Shown in pieces: positions 34,593 through 43,364 of a stretch of 64,000 nucleotides of DNA. Every line of letters starts with the position of its first letter. Within the stretch, counting starts at the first letter, position 1. The stretch covers positions 1,240,001 through 1,304,000 of the forward strand of contig NZ_CP170485.1 in the NCBI RefSeq assembly GCF_052055585.1, read 5' to 3'. Source of the stretch: Oceanicaulis sp052055585. Lineage in GTDB: Bacteria; Pseudomonadota; Alphaproteobacteria; Caulobacterales; Maricaulaceae. Position numbers and translations under genes: made by a program. The notes under the pieces were generated by a model. That model was not told where the DNA came from. It worked only from the letters and a program-made list of their open reading frames with translations, and did not search any database.

Positions 34593-35820
34593 AGCGTCCG
34601 GCTCTTATGTAGTCTTCGGGGTCAATGTGCTCGCCGCGGAACCAGATTTCATAGTGGAGGTGCGTTCCGGTTGAACGGCCGGTCGACCCCATCCCCCCCA
34701 GTCTTTGTCCCAGCTCCACTTCATCGCCGCGGCGCACGTCGATGGAATGAAGATGGCCATATCGCGTGCGGAACCCGTAGCCGTGATCCACTTCGACCGT
34801 ACGACCATACCCGGCTCGCCAGCCCGCGTAAACGACCCGACCTGAAGCCGGTGCAACAATAGGCGCATTGCGGAAGGCGGCGAAGTCCTTGCCGGCATGC
34901 ATGGCAAGGCGACGGGTGAACGGATCGATCCGGGCGCCATACCGCGAAGTTTCGCGGAAAGGCCCGTCAATCGGCAGTCCCAGCGGCGTTGCATTGAGCA
35001 GCGCCTCGACCTGCTCGCTCTCCACAAGCCGGTTGGCGATGCGGGCGACGCGAGCATTGAACGGGTCTTCGAGATTGAGCGCATCACTGAAGAGCGGCGC
35101 CTGATCCAGACTGATCAGCGGGCCGCCGGTGCCGCCGTCTTCACTTTCCAGCGGACCTTCCTGCATGGCCTCGTCAACGCGCATGCCGGTCAGACGCAGC
35201 ACGGCGCGCAGATTTTCCAGCCGACGCTCGGCCGCGTTCTCGGCCTCTGCAAGAGCGGCTTCCTGATCTGCGAGCAGGGCGGCGACACGTTCTTCGGCGA
35301 GGCCGTCAAAGGCTTCCTCGCCAACCGGATCCAGCAGCGCCTGGCGCGGATCAGGGTCGGCCGGAGAGGCGGCCATGAGAATGCGGCCTTCATCAAGGCT
35401 GGGGCTCTCGCGCTCTTCACCCACAGACAGGTCGTCGGCGAAATCGAGCAGGCGACGCAGGGTGTCATGGCGCATCTGGAATTCGCCCGCCGTGCGGTCG
35501 AAGGCATCCGTGCGCGATTCCATATAGGCGATGGCGGCGGCCTCTGCGGCGCGCGCTTCATCAACCTCATTGCGGTATTCCGCTTCGATTTCAGCAAATT
35601 GTTGCTTGGTGCGATGATCCGCGCGCCCGTCCAGCAGCATGCCGACCGTGGTCAGCGACAGCCAGACGGCAAGCAGACACACGCCACCGATAGCCGAGAG
35701 CTGCATCTCGGTCGTTATAGCGAAGTATCGCACCTGACCTTCGGTCCGGTGATAGATCTGCCGATCAGGGAAGCGCTGTTTGATCTGCTCCCACGGCCCG
35801 GCCAGTAGTCGTTTCACCAT
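34582..35820 (-). CDS. M23 family peptidoglycan endopeptidase, LmdC-like
   Basis: This 412-residue protein has a short cytoplasmic N terminus, one membrane segment (LSAIGGVCLLAVWLSLTTVGML, about residues 40-62), a periplasmic coiled coil (about 75-250), and a C-terminal LytM/M23 domain with HAGKDFA (first ligand motif HxxxD) and HLHYEIW (HxH). In Hyphomonas-type bacteria an M23 hydrolase (LmdC) with this layout binds bactofilin through its N terminus; the gene pair here supports the same job. The ATG at 35820 (MVKRLLAGPW) is preferred; upstream in-frame codons do not resemble coding sequence. Confidence 0.9.
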   Translation of the reverse strand: MVKRLLAGPWEQIKQRFPDRQIYHRTEGQVRYFAITTEMQLSAIGGVCLLAVWLSLTTVGMLLDGRADHRTKQQFAEIEAEYRNEVDEARAAEAAAIAYMESRTDAFDRTAGEFQMRHDTLRRLLDFADDLSVGEERESPSLDEGRILMAASPADPDPRQALLDPVGEEAFDGLAEERVAALLADQEAALAEAENAAERRLENLRAVLRLTGMRVDEAMQEGPLESEDGGTGGPLISLDQAPLFSDALNLEDPFNARVARIANRLVESEQVEALLNATPLGLPIDGPFRETSRYGARIDPFTRRLAMHAGKDFAAFRNAPIVAPASGRVVYAGWRAGYGRTVEVDHGYGFRTRYGHLHSIDVRRGDEVELGQRLGGMGSTGRSTGTHLHYEIWFRGEHIDPEDYIRAGRYVH

Positions 35821-35974
35821 CCGACTGCGTTGCCTCGCTATCCTCGCCCCTCGACGCGCTATCTGGCATGATAACGCATCGTTTATCAACTGATCCGTTG
35901 CAAGCCTCGTTCCGGTCCCTATGGGACAGGTCTGAATTTGTCCGGTGCGTTGGCGCGTCTTGCAAGCGCTGGTT

Positions 35975-36814
35975 TCATGAGAGCACGTCCGCCAAGGGCT
36001 CATAGAAGCATCCCGGCAGCCCCGCCGCAGTGCGTGCAGGCTCGTTGAAGGGGCGCTTGAGAGCGCCATGAAAGTAAGTCGAGACGAGGCGGTGGAAGCA
36101 GTGCTCGGCCGATTGCGTTTCATCGCGGCACACATGCTCGAACCAGCGCGCCCCTGCGGCGACATGGCCCACCTCTTCGTCGTAGATGACCTTGAGAATG
36201 GCGACGCTCGCCGCATCGCCCACCGATTGCAGCTTGTCGATCATCATCGGGGTGACGTCCAGGCCGCGCGCTTCCAGCACCAGAGGCGCTATCGCCAGTC
36301 GTGCGGCCAGATCGTCAGCTGTATTGCTGGCGGATTCCCATAATCCGTCATGGGCCGGCACATCGCCGTAATCGCCGCCCATCTCCTGCAGGCGACGCCG
36401 CACCAGGGTGAAGTGACGCGCCTCGTCATCCCCCACGCTGATCCAGTCCGACACGAAGGCCTGGCGCTGATCGTCCGCAATGCGCGGATCGCCGGCAAAG
36501 CGCGCCACCATGTCAAAATGCAGATCGATGGCGTTGAGTTCGATATGGGCCACGGCGTGCATCAGTGCGAAACGGCCCTCCGGATTGCCCAGTTTCCGCT
36601 TGGGCACCTGGGCGGGCGGCCTGAGTTCGGGACGGGGCGGTCGACCGGGGGCGTCCGGCGCGCAGGCGCGCGCGCCACGCTCCGGAGCCTGCAATCGGCC
36701 TGCGTTCCAGTCCTCAGCGACCGCATGGGCCAGCCGGACTTTGTCCGAAGGCTCTGGCGCCGCCACCACGCGGGCCGCCATTTCCATCACACAGGGCAGG
36801 GCCGTCTGTCGCAT
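35975..36814 (-). CDS. DUF455 family ferritin-like protein
   Basis: The 279-residue helical protein carries a ferritin-like di-iron signature: AHIELNAIDLHFDM, GDDEARHFTLV, LVLEARGLDVTP and VIYDEEVGHVAAGARWF, each giving Glu/His ligands. The family is called DUF455; the enzymatic role is not established, though related proteins are di-iron oxidases or hydroxylases. The ATG overlaps the bcp stop as TGATG, so the two are translationally coupled, which hints at a shared role in oxidative metabolism. Confidence 0.88.
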   Translation of the reverse strand: MRQTALPCVMEMAARVVAAPEPSDKVRLAHAVAEDWNAGRLQAPERGARACAPDAPGRPPRPELRPPAQVPKRKLGNPEGRFALMHAVAHIELNAIDLHFDMVARFAGDPRIADDQRQAFVSDWISVGDDEARHFTLVRRRLQEMGGDYGDVPAHDGLWESASNTADDLAARLAIAPLVLEARGLDVTPMMIDKLQSVGDAASVAILKVIYDEEVGHVAAGARWFEHVCRDETQSAEHCFHRLVSTYFHGALKRPFNEPARTAAGLPGCFYEPLADVLS

Positions 36815-37281
36815 CAGGCTGCTTTCACCGCCTCAAGCACAGCGTCCACATGTCCCTTTACGCGCACTTTGCGCCAGACCTGCCGGATGACGCCATCCGG
36901 GCCGATGAGATAGGTGCAGCGCTCGATGCCCATATAGGTGCGGCCATACATGTTCTTCTCGACCCAGGCCCCGTAGGCCTCGATCACTTCGCCAGATTCG
37001 TCAGAGCCCAGGATGACCTTCAGCTCATGCTTGTCGCGAAACTTGTCGTGCTTGGCTACGGTGTCCTTGGACACGCCGATGACAACCGCACCTGCGGCGT
37101 CAAAGTCCCTGATCGCTTCGGAAAAGCCGATCGCCTGCGTTGTGCAGCCCGGGGTGTCATCCTTGGGATAGAAATACAGGACGACAGATTTGCCCTGCAG
37201 CTCACGTAATGACACCTGGCGGCCGCCATCTGCAGGAAGCGTGAAGTCAGGGGCCTTGTCGCCGGGCTTAAGCTCGCTCAT
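36814..37281 (-). CDS. bcp: Thioredoxin-dependent peroxiredoxin (Bcp/PrxQ type)
   Basis: The 155-residue protein reduces peroxides. It has the PrxQ motif YFYPKDDTPGCTTQA with the peroxidatic Cys near residue 46. In E. coli Bcp the resolving Cys follows five residues later; here that position is Ile (TTQAIGF), so it is of the 1-Cys-like or alternative-resolving type. Another Cys is in GIERCTYLI near residue 124. The ATG at 37281 (MSELKPGDKAPDF) fits the family start. It precedes DUF455. Confidence 0.93.
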   Translation of the reverse strand: MSELKPGDKAPDFTLPADGGRQVSLRELQGKSVVLYFYPKDDTPGCTTQAIGFSEAIRDFDAAGAVVIGVSKDTVAKHDKFRDKHELKVILGSDESGEVIEAYGAWVEKNMYGRTYMGIERCTYLIGPDGVIRQVWRKVRVKGHVDAVLEAVKAA

Positions 37282-37372
37282 GAGTGTTGTCCTTGATGAT
37301 TTCCGAACCATTGGTGCGGAAGATTGTCATTTCGTCCCGCCGCGTCCAGTCGCGACCCGACTTTGAGTTCAC

Positions 37373-40300
37373 ATGCGCCGTATCGCCCGCCTGTCACTTC
37401 TGTACCTGCTTGAAGCGATTGCTGCGCTTCTGGCGCTGGCTGTGGTGGCGTTCGGCGCGGCGCTCTGGCGACTGGCGGAAGGCCCGGTGAATGCGGAGAT
37501 GATCCGGCCGGTCGTCACCGAAGTGCTGCTGGACGCCGTTAAGGGCGATGCCGCGGCCATTGGTGATCTGGAGATCAGTTTCGATCCTGCCTACGCCGCG
37601 CTCGTGGTGACGGCCCGGGACGTCAGCATCTCGCGCGCCGATGGGGATGTGATCATTGCGTCTGACCAGATCGAGGCCGGAGTGGCCCTTGATCTTCTGA
37701 TGACCGGACGCATAGCGCCGGTCAGCCTGGAAGCTAGTGGCGGCACGCTCTGGCTCTACCGTGACGCACTCGGACGGCTGACAGGCGGGCTGGGCGCGCT
37801 TGAAGACCGCTTCGGCGCATCCCGGCAGAGTGATGACGCCGTTCCGGATTTCGACATGAACCAGGCGAGCCGCGTCTTTGCGCGTCTGCTCCGGGTGGAT
37901 GTGTCTGATGTCACCTTGCAGATGCGGGACGAGTATCACGACTGGACCGGCCTTTTCACAGGCATGGGCGGCGTGCTCGAGCTAACAGACGGCGCCTTGT
38001 CCCTCAGGGCTCAGGGCGGTCTCGTGACATCCGCAGGGCTCGCGCCGATCACCCTTGATGTGCAGTCGGGACGGTCGCTTGAGAGCGTGTTTGTCGAAGC
38101 GCGCCTGTCAGATCTCGTCCCTGCAGCGACGGCGCCAATGCAGGGACCGTTCACAGGGCTGGCCGCGCTCGATGCGCCCTTTGACATGCATCTCGTCTTT
38201 GACGCCTCCCGTGAGGCGGGCCTGCGACAGGCCAGCCTGCAGATGGAGGCGGACACCGGGGTGATCCGGTCCGGCGGACAGCAGACCGCTATTCGCACGG
38301 CGCGGATCGATGCGGCGCTTGATGTGGAGGCCGGACGTCTGGACCTTCATGATCTGAGCGTGGACTCCGATCTTCTGACCCTGTCGTTGAGCGGGGCTTT
38401 GCATGACTTCTCGACCTATGATGACGCCATTCCAGCCCGTGCGCTGTATGAGCTGACATCCGGGGCGGGGCGTCTTGATCTGAACGGTGTGTTTCCCGAA
38501 CCCCTGCACTGGAATTCCGCTGATCTGGCGGGGCGTCTCGATATTGATGAGCGCCTGATCAGCTTTGAGACCCTGAACGCCGTCCTGCCTGCAGCGACTG
38601 CACGGTTCACCGGATCGCTGGCGATTGAGGACACCGACGCCGGATTGCGGCCCACAGTGAAGCTGAATGGCCCCGTCGAAGGCACGCTCAGCAAGGCGGA
38701 TGTGCTGAACCATTGGCCGGTCGATTTCGCGCTTGGCGCCCGTGACTGGGTCCGTGACAGCATTCTGGACGGGCGGATCAATGGCGCCACGCTGGATCTC
38801 AACCTCCGCGCTGAGGCTCTGGCCGCCAAGGCGATTGAAGACGAGGATCTGACGCTCAGCTTCAATTTCACCGATGCGGACGTGCGCTATATGAGCACCA
38901 TGACACCCCTGATGGGGCTGTCAGGAAACGCTGTGCTGCGCGGCAATTCGCTCTCTCTTGAAGGGGCGGGCGGCCGGATCGGCGATATCGAGGCGACCCG
39001 CATCTATGTCGACATCCCGCGTCTGAACCCCAAGGGCGCGATCGCCCGGTTCGGAGGCAGTGGCGTCGGTGATGTAGACGACATCCTGATGCTGGTCAGT
39101 GAGCCTCCACTTAATCTCGCCAGCGAGTACGGCTTCAGCCCCCAGTCCTTTGGCGGGCATGGGGCGCTGAGCTTTGAAATCCGTCGTCCCATGCTGCGCT
39201 CGGTCCCGGCGGAAGACCTGGGCTATGAGTTCTCCGGTGAGTTTGAGGATGTGTCCGGCCCGGCCGGGCCGCCCGGCATCGATCTTAGTGACGGGACTGT
39301 GGCGATTTCCGTGACGCCGGAGGGGCTGAATGCGGAAGGCGATGCGCGCATTGCGTCCGCTGATGCCCATATCGTGTGGTCGGAGACGTTTGGATTGGGC
39401 CCGGACGCAGACCCCACGCAGGTGCGGGTCAGCTCGGTCATGACCGCCCGGGAGCTCGATCAGATCGGTTTGCCGCTGCGCCGCTTCATGGATGGCGCCG
39501 TTGGCGTGGAAGCAGTGCTGACCGGACGCGGGCTCGAGTTTTCACAAGTGAGCCTGGATCTGGATCTGGACGACGCCGCCATCGCCCTGCCGGCCAATCT
39601 CTGGGACAAGCCATCCGGGGAGCCCGCAACCGCTGCCCTGTCGGCAAATATCTCCAACGAAGGTGCGATCCGCCTCGACCGGCTACAGCTGAACGGTGAG
39701 GGCGTGGTGCTGGATACCAGCGCCGAGCTGGCGGAGGACGGACGGCTGCTGTCCGCTGAGGCGGCGCGCGTCTTCATTCGCGACCGTATGGATCTGAGCG
39801 CCGAGATTTCACGTCCCGATGGTCCGGAGGGCGTTCTGGACATCGCCGTCAGCGGACCCTTCCTGGACGCCAGGGACCTGTTCGGCATGGCCGCCCCCTC
39901 CGGCGGCGGCGATTTGAACGCCGCGGTGAACTTTGAAGGCGTGCTGGGGCGTGTTCTGGTGCGTGATCAGGCGTTCACCAATGTGGGGCTGACGCTGAAC
40001 ACCCGTCCGGAGGGCGTTGCGCGCTTCGTGCTTGAGGCGGATGCGGCGGGTGGTCCCGTTATTGTCCGGTTCGAACCTGAAGAGGGCTCCGGCGTGCGTC
40101 GGCTTAGCGCCCTGGGGCCGGATGCGGGGCTGCTGCTGTCCGCCTTTGCCGGTTTTGACAACATTTATGGCGGCGCCCTGATGCTCAATGGCGTCGCGCC
40201 GCCGCTGGGCCAGCCGGGCGGTGTGAGCGGCGAGATCGAGGTTGAGAATTTCACCCTGAACCGCATGCCTTTGCTCGCGCGCATTCTGGCGGCCGGTTCG

Positions 40301-40822
40301 CTGGAAGGGCTGGGCGGTCTGTTGAGCGGTCAGGGCATCGGGTTTGAACGGCTGGAAAGTCAGTTCGTCTGGCAGGACGGCATTCTGGAAATGCGCGACT
40401 CTCGCGTCGCCGGTCCCTCGCTGGGCGCGACCTGGACGGGGCTTGTGGACTTCAGCGAAGAGCGGTTGACCGTGAACGGCACATTACTGCCGTCCTACGG
40501 CGTGAACTCCATTCTGGGTTCAGTGCCGGTTCTCGGCGAGCTGTTCACCTCGCGTCAGGGCGAGGGTGTGATCGGGGTGACCTTCTCTGTCAGCGGCCCC
40601 TTCAGTGAAACCCGGGTCACCGCCAATCCTCTGTCCGCGCTGGCCCCGGGCGTGTTCCGCCGCATCTTCGAAGGCACATCCGCCGAGCGCGAGCTTGATG
40701 CGCTGGAAGCCGAGCGCCGCGCCGAACAGGCCGAAGCCGCGCAGGAAGAGGAAGCGGAAGCGCCGGAGCCAACCGCCTCTGAACCCACACCCGAGACCGA
40801 GAGCCAACAGGATACGCCATGA
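37373..40822 (+). CDS. AsmA/YhdP-like lipid-transport protein (DUF3971)
   Basis: This 1149-residue protein has one N-terminal membrane segment (LLYLLEAIAALLALAVVAFGAALW) and a long beta-rich periplasmic body with AsmA-like C-terminal features (GEIEVENFTLNRMPLLARILAAGSLEGLGGLLSGQGIGFERLESQF; NGTLLPSYGVNSILGSVPVLGELFT). YhdP-type proteins bridge the membranes and help move phospholipids to the outer membrane. The tail is acidic with Glu/Ala repeats. The stop overlaps the anmK ATG (ATGA), so the two are coupled. Confidence 0.9.
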   Translation: MRRIARLSLLYLLEAIAALLALAVVAFGAALWRLAEGPVNAEMIRPVVTEVLLDAVKGDAAAIGDLEISFDPAYAALVVTARDVSISRADGDVIIASDQIEAGVALDLLMTGRIAPVSLEASGGTLWLYRDALGRLTGGLGALEDRFGASRQSDDAVPDFDMNQASRVFARLLRVDVSDVTLQMRDEYHDWTGLFTGMGGVLELTDGALSLRAQGGLVTSAGLAPITLDVQSGRSLESVFVEARLSDLVPAATAPMQGPFTGLAALDAPFDMHLVFDASREAGLRQASLQMEADTGVIRSGGQQTAIRTARIDAALDVEAGRLDLHDLSVDSDLLTLSLSGALHDFSTYDDAIPARALYELTSGAGRLDLNGVFPEPLHWNSADLAGRLDIDERLISFETLNAVLPAATARFTGSLAIEDTDAGLRPTVKLNGPVEGTLSKADVLNHWPVDFALGARDWVRDSILDGRINGATLDLNLRAEALAAKAIEDEDLTLSFNFTDADVRYMSTMTPLMGLSGNAVLRGNSLSLEGAGGRIGDIEATRIYVDIPRLNPKGAIARFGGSGVGDVDDILMLVSEPPLNLASEYGFSPQSFGGHGALSFEIRRPMLRSVPAEDLGYEFSGEFEDVSGPAGPPGIDLSDGTVAISVTPEGLNAEGDARIASADAHIVWSETFGLGPDADPTQVRVSSVMTARELDQIGLPLRRFMDGAVGVEAVLTGRGLEFSQVSLDLDLDDAAIALPANLWDKPSGEPATAALSANISNEGAIRLDRLQLNGEGVVLDTSAELAEDGRLLSAEAARVFIRDRMDLSAEISRPDGPEGVLDIAVSGPFLDARDLFGMAAPSGGGDLNAAVNFEGVLGRVLVRDQAFTNVGLTLNTRPEGVARFVLEADAAGGPVIVRFEPEEGSGVRRLSALGPDAGLLLSAFAGFDNIYGGALMLNGVAPPLGQPGGVSGEIEVENFTLNRMPLLARILAAGSLEGLGGLLSGQGIGFERLESQFVWQDGILEMRDSRVAGPSLGATWTGLVDFSEERLTVNGTLLPSYGVNSILGSVPVLGELFTSRQGEGVIGVTFSVSGPFSETRVTANPLSALAPGVFRRIFEGTSAERELDALEAERRAEQAEAAQEEEAEAPEPTASEPTPETESQQDTP

Positions 40823-41928
40823 TCACGATCGGATTGATGAGCGGCACCTCGCTGGATGGCGTGGACGCTGTTCTGCTGGACACCGATGGCGAGACCATTT
40901 CCCGTTTCGGTCCGGGCTGCGAGACGGCGTTTGAGCCCCAGGAGCGTGCGGTGCTGAAAGCGGCGGTGGACGCGGCGCTGGTCTGGCGGTTCGAGGGCGA
41001 GGAGCCTGCGATTTTCCGGGATGCTGAGCGCGTGCTCACCGAGACCCATGCGCGGGCGGTGGAACGGGTCGCCGCAATGGCGAACCTTGCCGTCACCGAT
41101 ATTGAACTTGTGGGCTTTCACGGTCAGACGGTGGTCCATCACCCGCCCAAGGACGGGCGACACGGTCAGACCCGCCAGCTGGGGGAAGGGCAGGCGCTCG
41201 CGAACCGGCTGGGCGTTCCGGTCGCCTATGACTTTCGCACCACCGATATGGCGGCGGGCGGACAGGGCGCGCCCCTGGCGCCGATCTACCATCAGGTGCT
41301 GGCGCGCTGGGCGGGTCTCGAGCAGCCTCTGGGCGTTCTCAATATTGGCGGCGTCGCCAATCTCACGCTGATCCGATCGGATGGTCAGCTGGAAGCCTTT
41401 GATACCGGTCCCGGCAATGGCCTGATCGACGCCTGGGTTGAGGAGCGCACCGGCGAGCCCATGGATCGCGACGGCGCGCTGGCGTCTCAAGGTCGGGTTC
41501 TGGAAGCCGGGCTGGCGGAATTGCTGGCGCATCCGCATTTCGCGCTGGAAGGCCCCAAATCGCTCGATCGCTGGGACTTCTCGCTCGATGCTGCGCGCAA
41601 TCTGAGTGTGGAGGATGGGGCCGCGACCCTGTCCCAATTCACCGCTGAAGCGATTGGGCTTGGGCTGAAGGCCTGCAGCGAGCGTCCCAAGCGGCTGATC
41701 GTGTGTGGCGGAGGCCGCAAGAATGCCGACCTTCTGCGCCGGATCAGCGCGGCGACGGGAATCTCCGTCTGCAATGCCGAGGCCGTGGGCTGGCGCGGGG
41801 ATCTGATCGAGGCGGAGGCCTTTGCGGTGCTGGCGGCGCGCACAGAGCGCGGCTTGCCATTGAGCTATCCGGGTACAACCGGCGTTGCGGCGCCGCAAAC
41901 CGGCGGCCGGCTCGTTCATCCCGCATAG
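40819..41928 (+). CDS. anmK: Anhydro-N-acetylmuramic acid kinase
   Basis: The 369-residue kinase opens and phosphorylates 1,6-anhydroMurNAc made by lytic transglycosylases, feeding cell-wall recycling. It shows IGLMSGTSLDGVDAVLLD at the start, VGFHGQTVVHHP, AYDFRTTDMAAGGQGAPLAPIYH, NIGGVANLTLI, DTGPGNGLIDAWV and LIVCGGGRKNADLL, all typical of AnmK. It is coupled to the AsmA-like gene upstream. A terminator follows. Confidence 0.96.
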   Translation: MITIGLMSGTSLDGVDAVLLDTDGETISRFGPGCETAFEPQERAVLKAAVDAALVWRFEGEEPAIFRDAERVLTETHARAVERVAAMANLAVTDIELVGFHGQTVVHHPPKDGRHGQTRQLGEGQALANRLGVPVAYDFRTTDMAAGGQGAPLAPIYHQVLARWAGLEQPLGVLNIGGVANLTLIRSDGQLEAFDTGPGNGLIDAWVEERTGEPMDRDGALASQGRVLEAGLAELLAHPHFALEGPKSLDRWDFSLDAARNLSVEDGAATLSQFTAEAIGLGLKACSERPKRLIVCGGGRKNADLLRRISAATGISVCNAEAVGWRGDLIEAEAFAVLAARTERGLPLSYPGTTGVAAPQTGGRLVHPA

Positions 41929-41929
41929 A

Positions 41930-41959
41930 AAAAGCCCCGGCCAGCTGACCGGGGCTTTT
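41930..41959. terminator. Terminator after anmK
   Basis: The arms AAAAGCCCCGG and CCGGGGCTTTT enclose an 8-base loop between the convergent anmK and hydrolase genes. Confidence 0.9.
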
Positions 41960-41979
41960 CATGTCGGCTCGGGCGGCGC

Positions 41980-42663
41980 CTAGCGCTTGCCGGTGCTCGC
42001 CATCTCGGAGCGCTCGATTTCCACTTCCGGAAGGCGCTTGTCGAGATAGGTCTTCACGGACGTTTCGAGCGGATCAAGGTGATCGGTGAACAGGTGCCCT
42101 GCGCCCTTGATGATGTCGTGGGTGATCACGATGCCTTTCTGGGTGCGCACCTTGCTCATGGCGCGCTCCATCTCATCGTGCGGCACGATGGCGTCAGACT
42201 CGCCGTGCGCGATCAGGCCCGAAGCCGGGCAGGGCGCGAGGAAGCTGAAATCATACATGTTGGTCGGCGGAGAGACCGAGATGAAGCCCGCGATCTCCGG
42301 ACGACGCATCAGAAGCTGCATGGCGATCCAGGCGCCGAAGGAATGCCCGGCCACCCAGCAATAGGAGGCGTTCGGGTTATGCGCCTGGGCCCAGTCGAGC
42401 GCCGTCGCGGCGTCAGAGAGTTCGCCCAGACCCTGATCATACGTGCCCTGGCTGCGTCCCACGCCGCGGAAATTGAACCGCAGCACGGAAAAGCCGCGCG
42501 CCTTGAACTCGTCATACATCATGGTGGTGACCGGCGTGTCCATATGACCGCCGCCACGCGGGTGCGCGTGAAGGATCAGCGCGACGGGCGCGCCAGGGGT
42601 CTTGGAGGGGCTGTATTTGCCTTCAAGGCGGCCGGCCGGGCCGGGAATGATAACGTCGGGCAT
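41980..42663 (-). CDS. Alpha/beta hydrolase
   Basis: The 227-residue protein has an alpha/beta-hydrolase fold: LILHAHPRGGGHMD (oxyanion region), RFNFRGVGRSQG, the nucleophile elbow GHSFGAW near residue 107, then HGESDAIVPHDEM with the catalytic Asp and GAGHLFTD with the catalytic His. It belongs to the short COG2945-like branch whose substrates are mostly unknown. It lies divergently from the iscR-suf operon, but its link to Fe-S metabolism is not evident. Confidence 0.88.
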   Translation of the reverse strand: MPDVIIPGPAGRLEGKYSPSKTPGAPVALILHAHPRGGGHMDTPVTTMMYDEFKARGFSVLRFNFRGVGRSQGTYDQGLGELSDAATALDWAQAHNPNASYCWVAGHSFGAWIAMQLLMRRPEIAGFISVSPPTNMYDFSFLAPCPASGLIAHGESDAIVPHDEMERAMSKVRTQKGIVITHDIIKGAGHLFTDHLDPLETSVKTYLDKRLPEVEIERSEMASTGKR

Positions 42664-42754
42664 GGAAGGATTACGGGTCCTGCTGCAATTTCCCTAGCTC
42701 TGCACTCAGGAATTGATTTCCAGGTGGTGCAAGGAGTATGGGAAAACCAAGTCC

Positions 42755-42784
42755 TAATACTTGACTCTCGCGCTAGGGATATTA
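42755..42784 (+). promoter_or_regulatory. Probable IscR-type operator and promoter of the iscR-suf operon
   Basis: An imperfect palindrome runs from TAATACTTGACT to GGATATTA. Its left half, ATACTTGACT, fits the half site of E. coli type 1 IscR boxes; the right half is weaker. TTGACT inside it could also serve as a -35 box. It lies 113 bp before the iscR start, so IscR autoregulation is likely. Confidence 0.55.
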
Positions 42785-42896
42785 GCTCCCTGATACGCGA
42801 TCGATGTGAGACAAACGGGTCGGCCTCATAGCACAGCCGGGCCGCATAATGCGAGCGCGCCGCGCTTATTTGTTCGGGTTAGCCAAGGAAATTGTC

Positions 42897-43364
42897 ATGA
42901 AGCTGAGCACCAAGGGGCGTTACGCAGTGATGGCCATGGTCGATCTGGCCCAGGCCAGCCTTGAGAAACCCGTGCCCCTGGGCGACATCGCCTCGCGTCA
43001 GGAAATCTCGCTCTCCTACCTCGAACAATTGTTCGCAAAGCTGCGCCGCGCAGGCGTGGTCAAATCCGTGCGCGGTCCGGGCGGCGGCTACAAGCTGGCG
43101 CGCCCGCTCAAGGAAACCCGTATCGCCGACATCATGCTGGCGGTTGAAGAGCCGGTGGATGTGACCCGCTGTCAGGGCAAGGCGAAGGGCTGTCTGGAAA
43201 GCGGTCGCCGCTGTATCACTCACGATCTGTGGGATGAGCTGAGCCGCCATATCCATCTCTTCCTCAATGATGTGACGCTGGAAGACGTGCTGGAGCGCCG
43301 TGTCATGGGCATGTCCATGCGGCGCCGGACAGGTGACGCCCAGCTGGAGGCGGCGGCGGAGTGA
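42897..43364 (+). CDS. iscR: Rrf2 family Fe-S cluster regulator, IscR-like
   Basis: The 155-residue regulator has a winged helix (MKLSTKGRYAVMAMVDLAQAS; ISLSYLEQLFAKLRRAGVVKSVRGPGGGYKLAR) and a cysteine cluster CQGKAKGCLESGRRC that would bind [2Fe-2S]. The spacing is C-x6-C-x6-C, one longer per gap than E. coli IscR. It senses Fe-S status and controls the operon that follows. I chose ATG 42897 with AAGGAA upstream; the open frame extends 16 codons further. The next gene starts inside its stop (GTGA). Confidence 0.93.
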   Translation: MKLSTKGRYAVMAMVDLAQASLEKPVPLGDIASRQEISLSYLEQLFAKLRRAGVVKSVRGPGGGYKLARPLKETRIADIMLAVEEPVDVTRCQGKAKGCLESGRRCITHDLWDELSRHIHLFLNDVTLEDVLERRVMGMSMRRRTGDAQLEAAAE

